Positions 8,895 through 18,154 of a stretch of 64,000 nucleotides of DNA are shown here, one piece after another. The position numbers were made by a program, and so were the translations under genes. The stretch is from CAVYXK01 sp963772445. GTDB taxonomy: Bacteria > Pseudomonadota > Alphaproteobacteria > Acetobacterales > Acetobacteraceae. The notes below the pieces were generated by a model. It saw only the letters and a list, made by a program, of their open reading frames with translations. It was not told the DNA's origin and ran no database searches. The stretch spans positions 496,001 through 560,000 of the forward strand of contig CAVYXK010000019.1 in the NCBI GenBank assembly GCA_963772445.1. Direction: 5' to 3'. Every line of letters starts with the position of its first letter. Position 1 is the stretch's first letter.

Positions 8895-9221
8895 TCAGAC
8901 GAATTGGCCGTCCACGGTCGTGCGGGTGGCGCTAACAAGGCAGCAAGTCCGCAGGCGAGCAACAGTGCAAACCCGGCGATCAGCAGGATTGAGACCATGA
9001 GAAAGCCCCCGATGCCTTCGCGTGGATGCGTTTAGATCCTCGACGACGCTGCCGCGTGAGCCGGGTTTAAGGACACGCGCTTGGCTATATCCGGCTGTGG
9101 TTGCGACGCGGGCGACCGTCGCACTCGGAGCGTTCAAGGCGGCGCAAGTCGCGGCGGGAACGGTCACAACGGCAAGTACGATGCCCACCACTCCGGTTAG
9201 TGCCAGTATGATTTTCCTCAC
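8895..9221 (-). CDS. Possible small exported protein, unknown
   Basis: The GTG at 9221 is preceded by GGAGG at a good distance and opens a 108-codon frame. It begins RKIILALTGVVGIVLAVVT, a plausible signal or membrane segment, followed by an Ala/Val/Thr-rich stretch. The second half is Arg-rich and looks like out-of-frame sequence, so the true protein may be shorter or shifted. A separate frame at 8816-8998 (MVSILLIAGFALLLACGLAALL) overlaps its end and could be the continuation of the same membrane gene family or chance. I do not recognise it. Confidence 0.3.
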   Translation of the reverse strand: MRKIILALTGVVGIVLAVVTVPAATCAALNAPSATVARVATTAGYSQARVLKPGSRGSVVEDLNASTRRHRGLSHGLNPADRRVCTVARLRTCCLVSATRTTVDGQFV

Positions 9222-9370
9222 AGTCGCCTCCATCATCCGCTCGTTTCAATGACCTGGAGGTCGGTTGCCGCTGGTCGCCGATCCAACAGTGAATGTCGAT
9301 CCAACCAATCCACGATCGCGCTTGGTGGATCTGTCGGTCTGGCCGTCCGCGTGCGGACAGCGTAGAAGGC

Positions 9371-9477
9371 CAGGGGGCTCTGCCCCTGCACACCCTCCAA
9401 GGGCATCGCCCTTGGAACCCATCCATTTGGCTTGGGTGCGGAGGCGGCCATCGCGCCAGGGACTTGCCCCTTGGCGT
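9371..9477. repeat. Cluster of three short palindromes
   Basis: CAGGGG...CCCCTG occupies 9371-9388. CCAAGGGC-ATC-GCCCTTGG is an exact 8-bp stem at 9397-9415. A third stem, CGCCAGGG...CCCCTTGGCG, is at 9455-9477. The wording (ggctctgcccc, ccaagggc, gcccttgg) resembles intergenic repeats I know from Acetobacteraceae genomes; this is recalled family knowledge, not a search. It sits just before the oxidase gene. Confidence 0.55.
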
Positions 9478-9498
9478 TTCAGATCGCGGAGCACCCGC

Positions 9499-10608
9499 GT
9501 GGAGTCAGTCGATTGCATCGTGGTCGGCGCTGGAGTGGTCGGCCTTGCGGTCGCCCGCGCCCTGGCGCTGGCCGGACGTGAGGTGATCGTGCTGGAAGCC
9601 GCTGAAGGCATCGGCACCGAAACCTCCTCGCGCAACAGCGAGGTGATCCATGCCGGCATCTACTACCCGGCTGGCAGCCTGATGGCGCGGTTCTGCGTTG
9701 CCGGGCGCAAGGCACTCTATGCCTATTGCCGCGAGAAAGGAGTGCCGCACAGCAACGGCGGCAAGCTGATCGTCGCCGCCAATGCCGACGAGGACAGTCG
9801 GTTGGCCGGCATCCGCCAGCGCGCCGCGGTCAACGGAGTCGATGACATGCGCATCCTCCCCGCCGCCGAGGCCAGGGCGATGGAGCCGAACCTTTCCTGT
9901 ACCAGCGCGCTGCTGTCGCCCTCGACCGGCATTATCGACAGCCACGCCTTCATGCTCGCGTTGCAGGGGGATGCGGAGAATGCGGGCGCTGTGCTTGCAT
10001 TCTTCAGCCCGATGCTTGCAGGTCGCGCGCTTCCCCGGGGTGGCATCGAAATCGACGTAGGCGGCGCCGAGCCGATGACGCTGCGCTGCCGATTATTGGT
10101 GAACTCGGCCGGGCTTCATGCGCCGGCGCTGGCAGGGCGAATTGCCGGAATGCCTAGCCGGCTTGTGCCGGCCGCATATTATGCCAAGGGAAACTATTTC
10201 ACTTTGTCCGGCCGGTCACCATTCTCCCGACTGATCTATCCCGTGCCGGTGCCCGGCGGACTGGGCGTGCACCTGACGATCGATCTGGGCGGGCAGGCGC
10301 GGTTCGGGCCGGACGTGCAATGGATCGACACGATCGACTACACGGTGGATCCGCAGCGTGCCGAGAGTTTCTATGCCGCAGTGCGCCGCTATTGGCCGGG
10401 GTTGCGGGATGGGGCGTTACAGCCGGGCTATGCGGGCATCCGTCCGAAGATCGTGCCGCCCCATGTTGGCGGACAGGATTTCGTCGTGCAGGGGCCGGCG
10501 ACGCACGGCGTGGCTGGGCTGATCAACCTGTTCGGCATCGAGTCACCCGGCCTCACCGCGGCACTCGCGCTTGCCGAGCACGTGATGGAGATAGCCGCCG
10601 CGGCATAG
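9499..10608 (+). CDS. FAD-dependent oxidase, L-2-hydroxyglutarate oxidase-like (LhgO/DAO family)
   Basis: This encodes 369 residues from the GTG at 9499. The N-terminal dinucleotide fold reads DCIVVGAGVVGLAVARALAL and the second glycine block is EAAEGIGTETSSRNSEVIHAG. The latter sequence (SSRNSEVIHAGIYY) is typical of LhgO/YgaF and its relatives. The C-terminal FAD-contact region is QPGYAGIRPKI, followed by GLINLFGIESPGLTAAL. LhgO oxidises L-2-hydroxyglutarate to 2-oxoglutarate and passes electrons to quinone; a related 2-hydroxyacid is possible. The start was placed directly before the fold because upstream sequence is repetitive. A damaged second copy of its last 305 bp lies at 14566-14870. 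Confidence 0.85.
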   Translation: MESVDCIVVGAGVVGLAVARALALAGREVIVLEAAEGIGTETSSRNSEVIHAGIYYPAGSLMARFCVAGRKALYAYCREKGVPHSNGGKLIVAANADEDSRLAGIRQRAAVNGVDDMRILPAAEARAMEPNLSCTSALLSPSTGIIDSHAFMLALQGDAENAGAVLAFFSPMLAGRALPRGGIEIDVGGAEPMTLRCRLLVNSAGLHAPALAGRIAGMPSRLVPAAYYAKGNYFTLSGRSPFSRLIYPVPVPGGLGVHLTIDLGGQARFGPDVQWIDTIDYTVDPQRAESFYAAVRRYWPGLRDGALQPGYAGIRPKIVPPHVGGQDFVVQGPATHGVAGLINLFGIESPGLTAALALAEHVMEIAAAA

Positions 10609-10702
10609 TGGCAGACCGCAGCGGAATGCGAGCGCGGCGACAATCAGGATGAATAGAGGGCCGCCCGTTGCCCGGCGGAATCGTCAACGAGCGAGGGCCC
10701 GC

Positions 10703-13700
10703 TCAACCCGCCTCAGGGAACGAAATTCTCAGCCCCGCCCGTTGTGCCTCTTCCCCAAGTGCGCGCAAATTGGCCAATGTCCCGCTGCTCCGGTTGCCGC
10801 GTGTGTAAGCAGCTATCGCGCCGGCCCGACCAGCGAGCAGGTCGGTAAGCGGCAGTGGCTCCGGTCTGGTATAGTGAAGCAGCGCGTCCGCATAGCGCTC
10901 GGCTTCGGTCAGCTCGACACGCTCCAGTGCAGTCTCAATGGCTTCCCGATAAAAGCCAATCGCGTTGTGTCCGACGCAACCATCGCTGAGTAGCGCTTCG
11001 CCCTCAGCGAGCGATGCGCCACGGGTTGCCGCGTCGACCGTGGCACGCGCCAACAAGCCCAGCGCCCAGGCGCCGCAAAAGCCCATCCCGATGCTCCGCG
11101 CAATCGCAATGGCCTGCTCGGCTAAGATCGCTGCATCGTCACGCTGGCCCTCGGCGAGACGACACGTGGCCTGCTGCAATAGGCAGAGCGATTCGAAGCG
11201 GCGAGACCCAAGCTTCCCGCAGAGTGCCAGTGCCTCGGCATTGAAGCTCTGCGCCTCATCGTAATGTCCCCATTGCGTGAGCAGCAGTCCAATGGATTGT
11301 CGCGCGAACATCTCCATTTGCAAGTTTCGTATGCGGACCGCTGCGTTCAATGCTGCCATCATATCATCGCGGCCGCCTGCGAAATCGAGCAAGAAATAGC
11401 GCGTGTGGCCGACCATCACCCGATTGGGAATCGCCAAACGGCCCGAGCCCACGCCAGTTGCTTCGCAGACCTCTAAACAGCGCCTGAAGGCGTCGCGTGC
11501 GGTGATCATACGCGCTTCGGCATAGTAGCCGTCGCCCAATCCGCTCATTGCGCGCGCGATCCACTCTGGGTCGTTCGCACGCTCGGCTGCTTCCAGCGCT
11601 CTTTGGTGTTCCGCGATGCAGAGGCTGGTATCGCCACGTGCGAAACGAATCGATCCCCTATAGTAGTGGAGTTGAGCCAACTCGCGGTCATGCGATCCTG
11701 CACTCGCCAGGGGCACCGCTTCGTCGAGCGCCGCAAGCGCCGCATCATGCGCGGAAACGACGCGGCAGCCCGCGGCAACCCCGAGGAGCGCCCGGCAGCG
11801 GGCAACGGGATCGGTGGCCGAATCCAGTGCAGCATGATACGCTGCAATCAACTCCTCTGCGCGCCCCGTCTCGCGCAGGAGCTCGCCGCGGAGCATTTGC
11901 AGCGCATACCTGTCGCCCTGGTCTCGAACCACGGACAAGCCGCGGTCAGCCAGGCTCAGGCTGCGATCCAGATGGAACGCCGCCGCTTCGGCCACTGCCG
12001 CCTCATGATAGCCTCCGGCCGTCCTCTCATCCTCGGCGCGTTCAAGATGCTCGGCGCGCTGCGTCAGATCATACTCACCCCACCAGTCGGCCGCTCGCCG
12101 ATGCAGCTCGCGGCGGCGGTAACGCGGTAAGGAGGCGTAGACCCCGTCCCGGATCAGCGCGTGAGCAAACCAACATTCTTCTCCATCCCGGCGTAACATA
12201 TGCAACGACGTGAGCGCCGCGACATGCCTGTCCGCGTCGTCGATCAGTGCCCGCAACAGAGGCATCGGGAGTCGCTGTCCGGCAATCGAAGCGGCTTGCA
12301 ACGCCGCCTTGTCGCCCGGCGGCAGGCGATCGGCGCGGGCAAGTATCAGGCTGCGCAGCGAGTCAGGAAGTTCACGATCGACATCAGACTGCGCGGCGGC
12401 GCGAATCAATTGCTCGAGAAATAGTGGATTGCCGCCTGCTCGCTCGACACAGCGACGGAGGAACTGCTCGTCGGCGGATACCCGAAGCTCGTTGGCCAGC
12501 AATAGCGCGTCGCATGGGTTCAATGCGCTGAGGTCGATGGTGACGAACGAGCCGCCTTCGATCGACGCACGCCAGGATGAGTCAACCGGATCGCCGGCGA
12601 GCCGGGTGGTTGCGACTAGCACTGCAGGGCACTTCGTGGTGGCGCGCGCGAGCGCGGCGAGATAGCGGAGCGTGATCGCATCGGCCCAGTGGACATCCTC
12701 GATGACCATCATCAGCGGTCCGCGAGCTAGGCTTATATTGCTCACCAGCGCAGCGGCAGTCTGCTCTTTGCCTCGCATGCGCGTGGTGTCGTCCATCGCA
12801 TCGAAGATTGTGCGAATCTCCGGCGGCAGGGACAGACCGAGAAGATCGTACAGAAATGTGCCTTGATCGGTAGCGATGAACCCATTACGGATGGCGCTAT
12901 CGATACCTTGCGTGAGTATCGAGGCATCTGCGTCAGATGGTGCTTCGAGCAGACTCGCTGCCAAGGCCCGAAGCACGTCACGCTCCTGACGGCTGCCGAA
13001 ATCGACAATGAAGCCAGCATGGCACGAGAAGCCCATCCGCTGTGCATCCCCGGTTGCTTCGGAGACCAGACGGCTCTTGCCGATGCCCGGGTCACCGCGG
13101 ATAAAGACGACAGCGCCTTTGCCTGACCGAAGACAAGCCTGCAATATACCATTCAGTTGAGCTCGTTCGACCTCGCGATTGACGAACGTCGGCTTGGCCT
13201 GGCGGTTTGGCACCGATCGCATACCGTCGAGACGCCACGCAGTCACCGGATGTTCGATGCCCTTCAGAGGCAGACCGCCGAGCGGTACGCATTCGGCGAT
13301 GTGCTCGATGGCTCGATAAACCGCCGCATCGATGATCGTCTCGGCCGGTTTTGCCGCGTCCAATAACCTTGCGGCACGGTTGGCAGCGTCACCGGACACG
13401 CTGTATTCGCTGTAGTGGCGGCTGCCGAGCACGCTTGCCATGACCTCACCGGCCGCGATGCCGACATGCACACTGGTGCTCATGGTTTCCGTGTTGCCAA
13501 GGCTGCGAACTGCCTGATGGATCTCTATCGCAGCCCGGGCGGCGCGCTCGGGATCGTTATCATGTGCAAGCGGTGCTCCGAACAGCGCCATGACATTGTC
13601 ACCGATGTGTCGTGCGATGGTGCCGCCGTACTCGCGTACGATGCCATCCACAACTTCGAAAAAGCGCGCCAGGAATCCGTGTGTTTCTTCGGCACCCAAT

Positions 13701-14005
13701 GCCGCGGTTAGGGGGGTGAAGCCCGAGATATCCGTGAACAGTACCGTAATCGGACGCTTGTCGCTGCCCAAATCGCCGCATTCGGACTGTTTCGGAGGTG
13801 GCTGTTGCATCGGCTCGGCGCTCTCCGGCGCCAGGGCGACACCGCAATTGCCACAGAATTTGGCCATCGCATGGTTGGCCAAGCCGCAGGAGGGACAAAC
13901 CAATGGCAAAACCGTTCCGCAGTTCGTGCAAAAGCGGTGGGCTCCGATGTTATCTGAGCCGCACTTAAAGCATCGCTTCACTGGCCGGGCGGTTGGATTG
14001 GTCAT
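10703..14005 (-). CDS. Zinc-ribbon / class III nucleotidyl cyclase / AAA-type ATPase / TPR regulator
   Basis: This encodes 1100 residues. Two zinc-ribbon Cys pairs come first (CFKCG, FCTNCG, then CPSCG, FCGNCG; about residues 9-55). A class III cyclase domain follows at about 85-265. Its metal Asp residues are in TVLFTDISGFTPL and HIGDNVMALFGAP, and GDAANRAARL carries the transition-state Asn/Arg. The lysine expected before the second Asp is Arg here. Then comes an ATPase of the signal-transduction type, with Walker A GDPGIGKSRL and Walker B LMMVIEDVHWAD. The last half is helical, TPR-like, with repeated Ala/Leu-rich pairs. Such proteins probably couple cyclic-nucleotide synthesis to ATP-dependent signalling, but their partners are mostly unknown. 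The ATG at 14005 begins MTNPTARPVKRCFKCG. Confidence 0.85.
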   Translation of the reverse strand: MTNPTARPVKRCFKCGSDNIGAHRFCTNCGTVLPLVCPSCGLANHAMAKFCGNCGVALAPESAEPMQQPPPKQSECGDLGSDKRPITVLFTDISGFTPLTAALGAEETHGFLARFFEVVDGIVREYGGTIARHIGDNVMALFGAPLAHDNDPERAARAAIEIHQAVRSLGNTETMSTSVHVGIAAGEVMASVLGSRHYSEYSVSGDAANRAARLLDAAKPAETIIDAAVYRAIEHIAECVPLGGLPLKGIEHPVTAWRLDGMRSVPNRQAKPTFVNREVERAQLNGILQACLRSGKGAVVFIRGDPGIGKSRLVSEATGDAQRMGFSCHAGFIVDFGSRQERDVLRALAASLLEAPSDADASILTQGIDSAIRNGFIATDQGTFLYDLLGLSLPPEIRTIFDAMDDTTRMRGKEQTAAALVSNISLARGPLMMVIEDVHWADAITLRYLAALARATTKCPAVLVATTRLAGDPVDSSWRASIEGGSFVTIDLSALNPCDALLLANELRVSADEQFLRRCVERAGGNPLFLEQLIRAAAQSDVDRELPDSLRSLILARADRLPPGDKAALQAASIAGQRLPMPLLRALIDDADRHVAALTSLHMLRRDGEECWFAHALIRDGVYASLPRYRRRELHRRAADWWGEYDLTQRAEHLERAEDERTAGGYHEAAVAEAAAFHLDRSLSLADRGLSVVRDQGDRYALQMLRGELLRETGRAEELIAAYHAALDSATDPVARCRALLGVAAGCRVVSAHDAALAALDEAVPLASAGSHDRELAQLHYYRGSIRFARGDTSLCIAEHQRALEAAERANDPEWIARAMSGLGDGYYAEARMITARDAFRRCLEVCEATGVGSGRLAIPNRVMVGHTRYFLLDFAGGRDDMMAALNAAVRIRNLQMEMFARQSIGLLLTQWGHYDEAQSFNAEALALCGKLGSRRFESLCLLQQATCRLAEGQRDDAAILAEQAIAIARSIGMGFCGAWALGLLARATVDAATRGASLAEGEALLSDGCVGHNAIGFYREAIETALERVELTEAERYADALLHYTRPEPLPLTDLLAGRAGAIAAYTRGNRSSGTLANLRALGEEAQRAGLRISFPEAG

Positions 14006-14225
14006 GCGGCGTTGCACATACGACGGGACGAATGTCCACGAGGTTTGCTGGATAGTGAATCTTACTGGTGAATGTAATGGAGCACAAGGCAGGGCACCGA
14101 TCCTCTGCGCGCCGCTCGGCCCCGGCAAGCGGCTGCTCTGTCGGGCTCGCACTGCTGTGTGATCAGGTGACAGCGTTGCGGTTGCGCATGGGCGGGCCGC
14201 CCCCGACCGGTCGAGCCACTCGCTA

Positions 14226-14571
14226 TCGGGCGGCGAAGAAGATCCGGTCGAAAATCACCCCTGAGCAGCGGCCTGACGGCGGCGGTTCCAGCCGCACGCC
14301 CGCTCGCCGAAAATCTCGTAGCCGCTGTCCGTCACCGCGGCGGTGTCCTCCAGCTTGATGAACCCGCGGCGCGGATGCTCTACGGTCGCCTTGATCGGCA
14401 ACACCAATCCCGGCTCTAGCGGACGCTCGGCGTCGGACGGCGTGGTTATGCTCCGGCAAAGCCGGCAATGCCGCCTCCGCCGCCGCGAAAATCTCGCCGC
14501 CCGGCCGGCCCGGCGCGATCGCGCGGAACGCGGTCTGCTGGATCGCTTCCACCTTGCCGAGCAGCTCGGGC
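14226..14571 (-). pseudogene. M24-family (Xaa-Pro peptidase-like) C-terminal remnant
   Basis: Two reverse frames together resemble the end of an M24 metallopeptidase. One reads EAIQQTAFRAIAPGRPGGEIF, then AAAEAALPAL. The other reads LEPGLVLPIKATVEHPRRG, then FIKLEDTAAVTDSGYEIFGE. The second part matches the usual closing block in which an Arg/Lys-Glu-Asp-Thr stretch holds the last metal ligand. The frames differ, so the fragment is frameshifted, and the N-terminal half is missing. It ends exactly where the oxidase duplicate begins, marking a recombination junction near 14566-14571. Confidence 0.55.
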
Positions 14572-14870
14572 CGGACGTGCAGTGGATCGACACGATCGAC
14601 AACACGGTGGATCCGCAGCGTGCCGAGAGTTTCTATGCCGCGGTGCGCCGCTATTGGCCGGGGTTGCGGATCGGGCGCTACAGCCGGGCTATGCCGGCAT
14701 CCGCCCGAAGATCGTGCCGCCCCATGTTGCCGGACAGGATTTCGTCGTGCAGGGCCCGGCGACGCACGGCGTGGCTGGGCTGATCAACCTGTTCGGCATC
14801 GAATCACCCGGCTCACCGCCGCATTCGCGCTTGCCGATCACGTGGCACAGACAGCCGCCAGCCTATAGTG
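14566..14870 (+). pseudogene. Partial duplicate of the LhgO-like oxidase gene (3' end)
   Basis: From TCGGGCCGGACGTGCA onward this stretch follows 10304-10610 almost base for base, including the stop region (ATAGTGG). I estimate well over 90 percent identity by eye. It encodes the block VDPQRAESFYAAVRRYWPGL, then loses one base, and continues in another frame with GYAGIRPKIVPPHV and GLINLFGIESPG. A second one-base loss follows in CACCCGGCTCACC. There is no 5' part, so it cannot make an enzyme. It lies 4.26 kb downstream of the parent in the same orientation. Confidence 0.85.
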
Positions 14871-15016
14871 GGCCCACGGATCGTCCGGGTGCCGGGCGCA
14901 GCCGACCGATTATGGCGCACTGTTGCAAGCTGCCGCTTGTTCGGTCACGGGCGGACCGGCTAGGTTCACTCCATCGAATACAGGGCCGTCAACCCCCTCA
15001 GGACCAGGATGCAGCG

Positions 15017-15541
15017 ATGCGTATTCCCGTGAAACGATCCCTGGCTGCGCTCCCGCTAGCGCTGTTGCTGAGCGGATGCGGCATACCCTCGACACCCGCG
15101 GATAACAGCAACTACGAACCCGGGAGTGTCCCTCAGGGGTCGTTGTTCGGCGACCAGGGGATATTGGGCGGCCTGTTCGGCAACAAGCACAACAACGCTG
15201 CCGAGCAGGGCGGCGGAGCGCTCGGCGTGAATGCGTATCTCTGGCGCGGCGCGCTGGACACGCTGTCCTTTATGCCGCTGCAGTCGGCGGACCCCTTCGG
15301 TGGCGTGATTATCACCGACTGGTACTCGCCGCCCAATTCGCCGGACGAGCGGTTCAAGGCGACGGCCTACATTATGGGGCGCGAGTTGCGCGCCGATGCG
15401 ATCCGGGTGACGCTGTTCCGCCAGGTGTTCCAGGGTGGCCACTGGAGCGATGCGACCGTCAGCCCGGTCACTGTCGGCGACATCGAGAACAAAGTGCTCG
15501 CCCGGGCTCGCCAGTTGCGTATCCAGACGGCGAGCCAGTAA
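15017..15541 (+). CDS. DUF3576 lipoprotein
   Basis: This encodes 174 residues with a lipoprotein signal (RSLAALPLALLLSGCG, lipobox LLSGC). A low-complexity Gly/Asn region follows to about residue 70 (GDQGILGGLFGNKHNN). The conserved DUF3576 core reads GVNAYLWRGALDTLSFMPLQ, then GGVIITDWYSPP and ERFKATAYIMGRELRADAIR, ending VLARARQLRIQTASQ. DUF3576 proteins are widespread in Alphaproteobacteria and are outer-membrane associated; their role is unknown. The start at 15017 gives a proper signal peptide. It stands alone between the decayed oxidase copy and epmA. Confidence 0.85.
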   Translation: MRIPVKRSLAALPLALLLSGCGIPSTPADNSNYEPGSVPQGSLFGDQGILGGLFGNKHNNAAEQGGGALGVNAYLWRGALDTLSFMPLQSADPFGGVIITDWYSPPNSPDERFKATAYIMGRELRADAIRVTLFRQVFQGGHWSDATVSPVTVGDIENKVLARARQLRIQTASQ

Positions 15542-15615
15542 CGCCGCGAGCAGCTCGGTTCTCGGCGCCAAAGTCTCGGAGCACAGTTCAGGCTTCGTGC
15601 GGAGGGTTCCGCGCC

Positions 15616-16648
15616 TCACGCCAGGTCCGGCGGCGGCAGCCACAGCACCTGACCAATCCGATCGGCCCCCGCGGCAATCATCGCCAGCCGGTCGAAGCCG
15701 AGCGCGATCCCCGCGGCCGACGGCATCCCGTGCTCCAGCGCTGCCAAGAAATCCTCGTCCATCAGCCAGTCCGGACCGGATGCCGCATGTCGCCGGGAAC
15801 GATCCGTGAGGAAGCGCGCCCGCTGTTCGGTGGCATCGGTCAGTTCAACGAAGGCATTGGCCAGCTCGATCCCGCACAGGTAAAGCTCGAACCGCTCGGC
15901 AACGCGTGGGTCAGCCGGATCTCGCCGGGCGAGTGCAGCCTGCGCCGCCGGCCAGTGCGTGAGAAAGGTCGGCCGGTCGCGACCGATCCAGGGCTCCACG
16001 CGCTCCAGCAGCAGACGGAAGAACAGGTCCTCCCAGCTCTCACCGGGTCGCAGCCGCGTCCCCGCGGCCTCCGCCAGTGCCGCGCCGTTGCCCGCCGTAG
16101 CGAGCACATTTGTCCCGGCGTAACGGGCAAAGGCCTCCGCGACGGTCAAGCGTTCAAACCGGTCGAGCAAGGACCGCACGCCGCGACAGCTCACCTCCGG
16201 CGCCAACACCGCGCGCAGAAACGCCTCTGTCTCATCCATCAGATCGGTCATAGTGGCAGTCGGCCGATACCACTCCAGCATGGTGAACTCGGGGGAATGG
16301 AGCGCGCTCCCCTCGCCGTTCCGCCAGACACGGGCGAGCTGGAAGATCGGCCCGGCGCCGCCGACCAGCAGACGCTTCATGGCGAATTCCGGACTGGTGT
16401 GCAGCCAGAGAGCCTCGCTCCGCCCATCGGGATGCTCGCGGGCGGTGCGGAAGGCGCGCAGATGCACCTCTTCCCCTGGTGCGTGGACGGCGTAAGGCGT
16501 CTCCACCTCGGTATAGCCTCGCACCGCAAAGAAGGCGCGGGTGGCAGCCGTCAGGGCGGCGCGTCGACGCAGGAAGGGCAGCCGGGCGGCCAGAACTCTC
16601 GGGATGCCAAACCGGCAGGCGGCAGGCGGGCTGCACGGGATCGGTCAC
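15616..16648 (-). pseudogene. epmA: EF-P beta-lysylation ligase EpmA (class II LysRS-like), N-terminal frameshift
   Basis: The frame 15616-16524 carries nearly the whole catalytic domain. Motif 2 region is FQLARVWRNGEGSALHSPEF, then TMLEWYRP, and motif 3 is GIALGFDRLAMIAAGA. EpmA attaches beta-lysine to elongation factor P. The first 40 residues lie in another frame: VWHPESS from a GTG at 16648, then ARLPFLRRRAALTAATRAFF, which leads into VRGYTEVETP. Removing one base of the GG at 16590-16591 joins them as WHPESSAARLPFL, the usual EpmA start. The in-frame GTG at 16524 is a poor start without a clear ribosome binding site. The shift may be a sequencing indel. Confidence 0.75.
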
Positions 16649-16729
16649 AGCCGGTTCCGCCTTGCCGGGCCGCGGTCCGGGCCGTAGAACCCCAGACAAC
16701 TCACCAGCGCAACCAAACAGGAGACGAAG

Positions 16730-17080
16730 ATGACCAAGATCGTCCGCACTGAGCCCAACAAGATCCTGTCCAAAGCGGTCGAGTACCACGGCTTCGTCTA
16801 TCTGCAAGGCTGCACTGCCCGAGACAGCAGCAAGGACATCAAAGGCCAGACCGCCGAGGTTCTGGACCAGATCGACCAGATCCTGGAGACGCACGGCACT
16901 GACAAGACCCGGCTGCTCTCCGCCCAGATCTGGGTGAAGGATATCCGCGACCGCGAGGCGATGAACGAGGTCTGGACCGCCTGGCTGCCGGCCGGGGGTG
17001 CGCCGGCACGCGCGTGCGTGCAAGCCGACCTGGCGGATCCGCGGCTGCTGGTGGAGATCATGGTGACGGCCTGTAAATAA
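16730..17080 (+). CDS. RidA-family enamine/imine deaminase
   Basis: This encodes 116 residues, the normal RidA length. It shows NKILSKAVEYHGFVYLQG, then TAEVLDQIDQILETHGTDK, and the signature APARACVQADLADPRLLVE. The latter holds the conserved Arg and Glu that bind the imine carboxylate. RidA proteins hydrolyse reactive 2-aminoacrylate-type imines made by PLP enzymes. The ATG at 16730 follows AGGAG at 9 bases. It is divergent from epmA and appears monocistronic. The hairpin CCGCC-GTTTC-GGCGG at 17111-17125 follows it but has no T run. Confidence 0.9.
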   Translation: MTKIVRTEPNKILSKAVEYHGFVYLQGCTARDSSKDIKGQTAEVLDQIDQILETHGTDKTRLLSAQIWVKDIRDREAMNEVWTAWLPAGGAPARACVQADLADPRLLVEIMVTACK

Positions 17081-17307
17081 TCCGCCAAGTCGGGCACTCT
17101 CCGTATCGATCCGCCGTTTCGGCGGGTTCCCGCGCGGCTCACTCAGGCGTGATTAAATAGGAGAATATTCGGCATCACAGATGTTGTCCACAGGGGCTGT
17201 CGTGAAAACTGCATATCCAAGCCCTTGTGGGTCATCTTTCCGGGTTGTCATCGCTGCAACCCTGAGGCTACCGGACAACAGGTCTGGGGCCGAGAGGGGC
17301 AAAGCGG

Positions 17308-18087
17308 ATGCAAGCACGGGGAACCGGCGGCAGGAACTTCGTCATTGCTTCCCTCCTGGCGCTCGGTACCACGCTCGCCGTCCCTCCGGCTTCCGCGCTT
17401 ACGGCCCACCATCACCGCAGCCGCGGCGCGACATCGGCTGCCGCACTCCGAGCCGTTTTCTATTCCGGGCACCAGCGTCACCCGGCTTGGTACGGTATCT
17501 CCTGTGTACCGTTTGCCCGCGAGGAGTCGGGTATCGACCTGCCAGGCAATGCCTGGGAGTGGTGGGACAATGCGGCCGGGCTCTACGCCCGAGGCAGCGT
17601 GCCGCAGCTCGGGAGCGTGTTGGCTTTCCGCGCCAACAGGCGGATGCGGCTTGGCCACGTCGCGGTGGTCGCGCGAGTTGTTAATCCGCGCGAGATCGAG
17701 GTGGACCAGGCCAACTGGGGAACCCGCGGCGGGGTCAGCCGCGATGTCTCGGTTGTCGATGTCTCGGAGGAGAATGACTGGAGCGCAGTGCGGGTCGAGC
17801 TGGGAGATCGCGAGGAGTTCGGCGCGGTCTACCCGACGTACGGCTTCATCTACGACGAAACGGATACCGGGACGATGCTGGCTTCGACGGCGCCGCCGGC
17901 AGCGACGCCGGCGCTAAACCCTGCGCCGGGCGACCTCCGGACCGCGGCCGAGCGGGACGTCGAGGTTGCCGAGGCGCCAGGCCCGGTTCCGAGGGCCGGC
18001 TACCGGCACTACCACCTGCATCATGTGCTGAAGGTTTTGCTGAAGGTTTCGCTCGTCGGCCATCACCCGACGCGTCACAAGAAGTGA
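17308..18087 (+). CDS. Exported CHAP-domain peptidoglycan hydrolase-like protein
   Basis: This encodes 259 residues. The signal peptide (FVIASLLALGTTLAVPPASA) is followed by a CHAP domain at about residues 50-170. The catalytic Cys is in YGISCVPFAREESGIDLPGNA and the His in RMRLGHVAVVARVV, with an Asn in VDQANWGTRGG. A WEWWDNA block also fits the family. The C-terminal 80 residues are Pro/Ala-rich and end in a His/Lys-rich tail (HYHLHHVLKVLLKV). CHAP proteins cleave amide bonds in peptidoglycan. It sits just before a palindromic repeat that carries an IS1182 element. Confidence 0.85.
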   Translation: MQARGTGGRNFVIASLLALGTTLAVPPASALTAHHHRSRGATSAAALRAVFYSGHQRHPAWYGISCVPFAREESGIDLPGNAWEWWDNAAGLYARGSVPQLGSVLAFRANRRMRLGHVAVVARVVNPREIEVDQANWGTRGGVSRDVSVVDVSEENDWSAVRVELGDREEFGAVYPTYGFIYDETDTGTMLASTAPPAATPALNPAPGDLRTAAERDVEVAEAPGPVPRAGYRHYHLHHVLKVLLKVSLVGHHPTRHKK

Positions 18088-18114
18088 ATGCCGGCGCTGC
18101 TGTAAGCGGGACCC

Positions 18115-18154
18115 GCACCCGGCTTGCTTCGCGAACCGACCTCTCCCGCAGGGA
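18115..18154. repeat. Left part of a REP-like palindrome interrupted by IS1182
   Basis: The sequence ACCCGGCTTGCTTCGCGAACCG followed by ACCTCTCCCGC is the same repeat seen at 36996-37032. Its pairing arm GCGGGAGAGG lies at 19806-19815, beyond the insertion sequence. The stem CCTCTCCCGC/GCGGGAGAGG is exact (10 bp), and the element sits in its loop. Confidence 0.75.

Larger units (their letters stand above)
8831..9498. other. 668-bp stretch with no certain gene
   Basis: On the reverse strand there is a weak small-ORF candidate at 8895-9221 and a second hydrophobic frame at 8816-8998. The right third holds three short palindromes at 9371-9477. No tRNA, transposase or conserved protein was recognised elsewhere in the stretch. 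Confidence 0.5.

Noticed and set aside
8816..8998. 60-residue reverse hydrophobic frame
   Set aside because: Plausible membrane peptide but no clear ribosome binding site, and it overlaps another weak frame; not supported enough for its own feature.
17111..17125. CCGCC-GTTTC-GGCGG hairpin after ridA as a terminator
   Set aside because: The stem is only 5 bp and there is no T run after it, so a rho-independent terminator is not supported.
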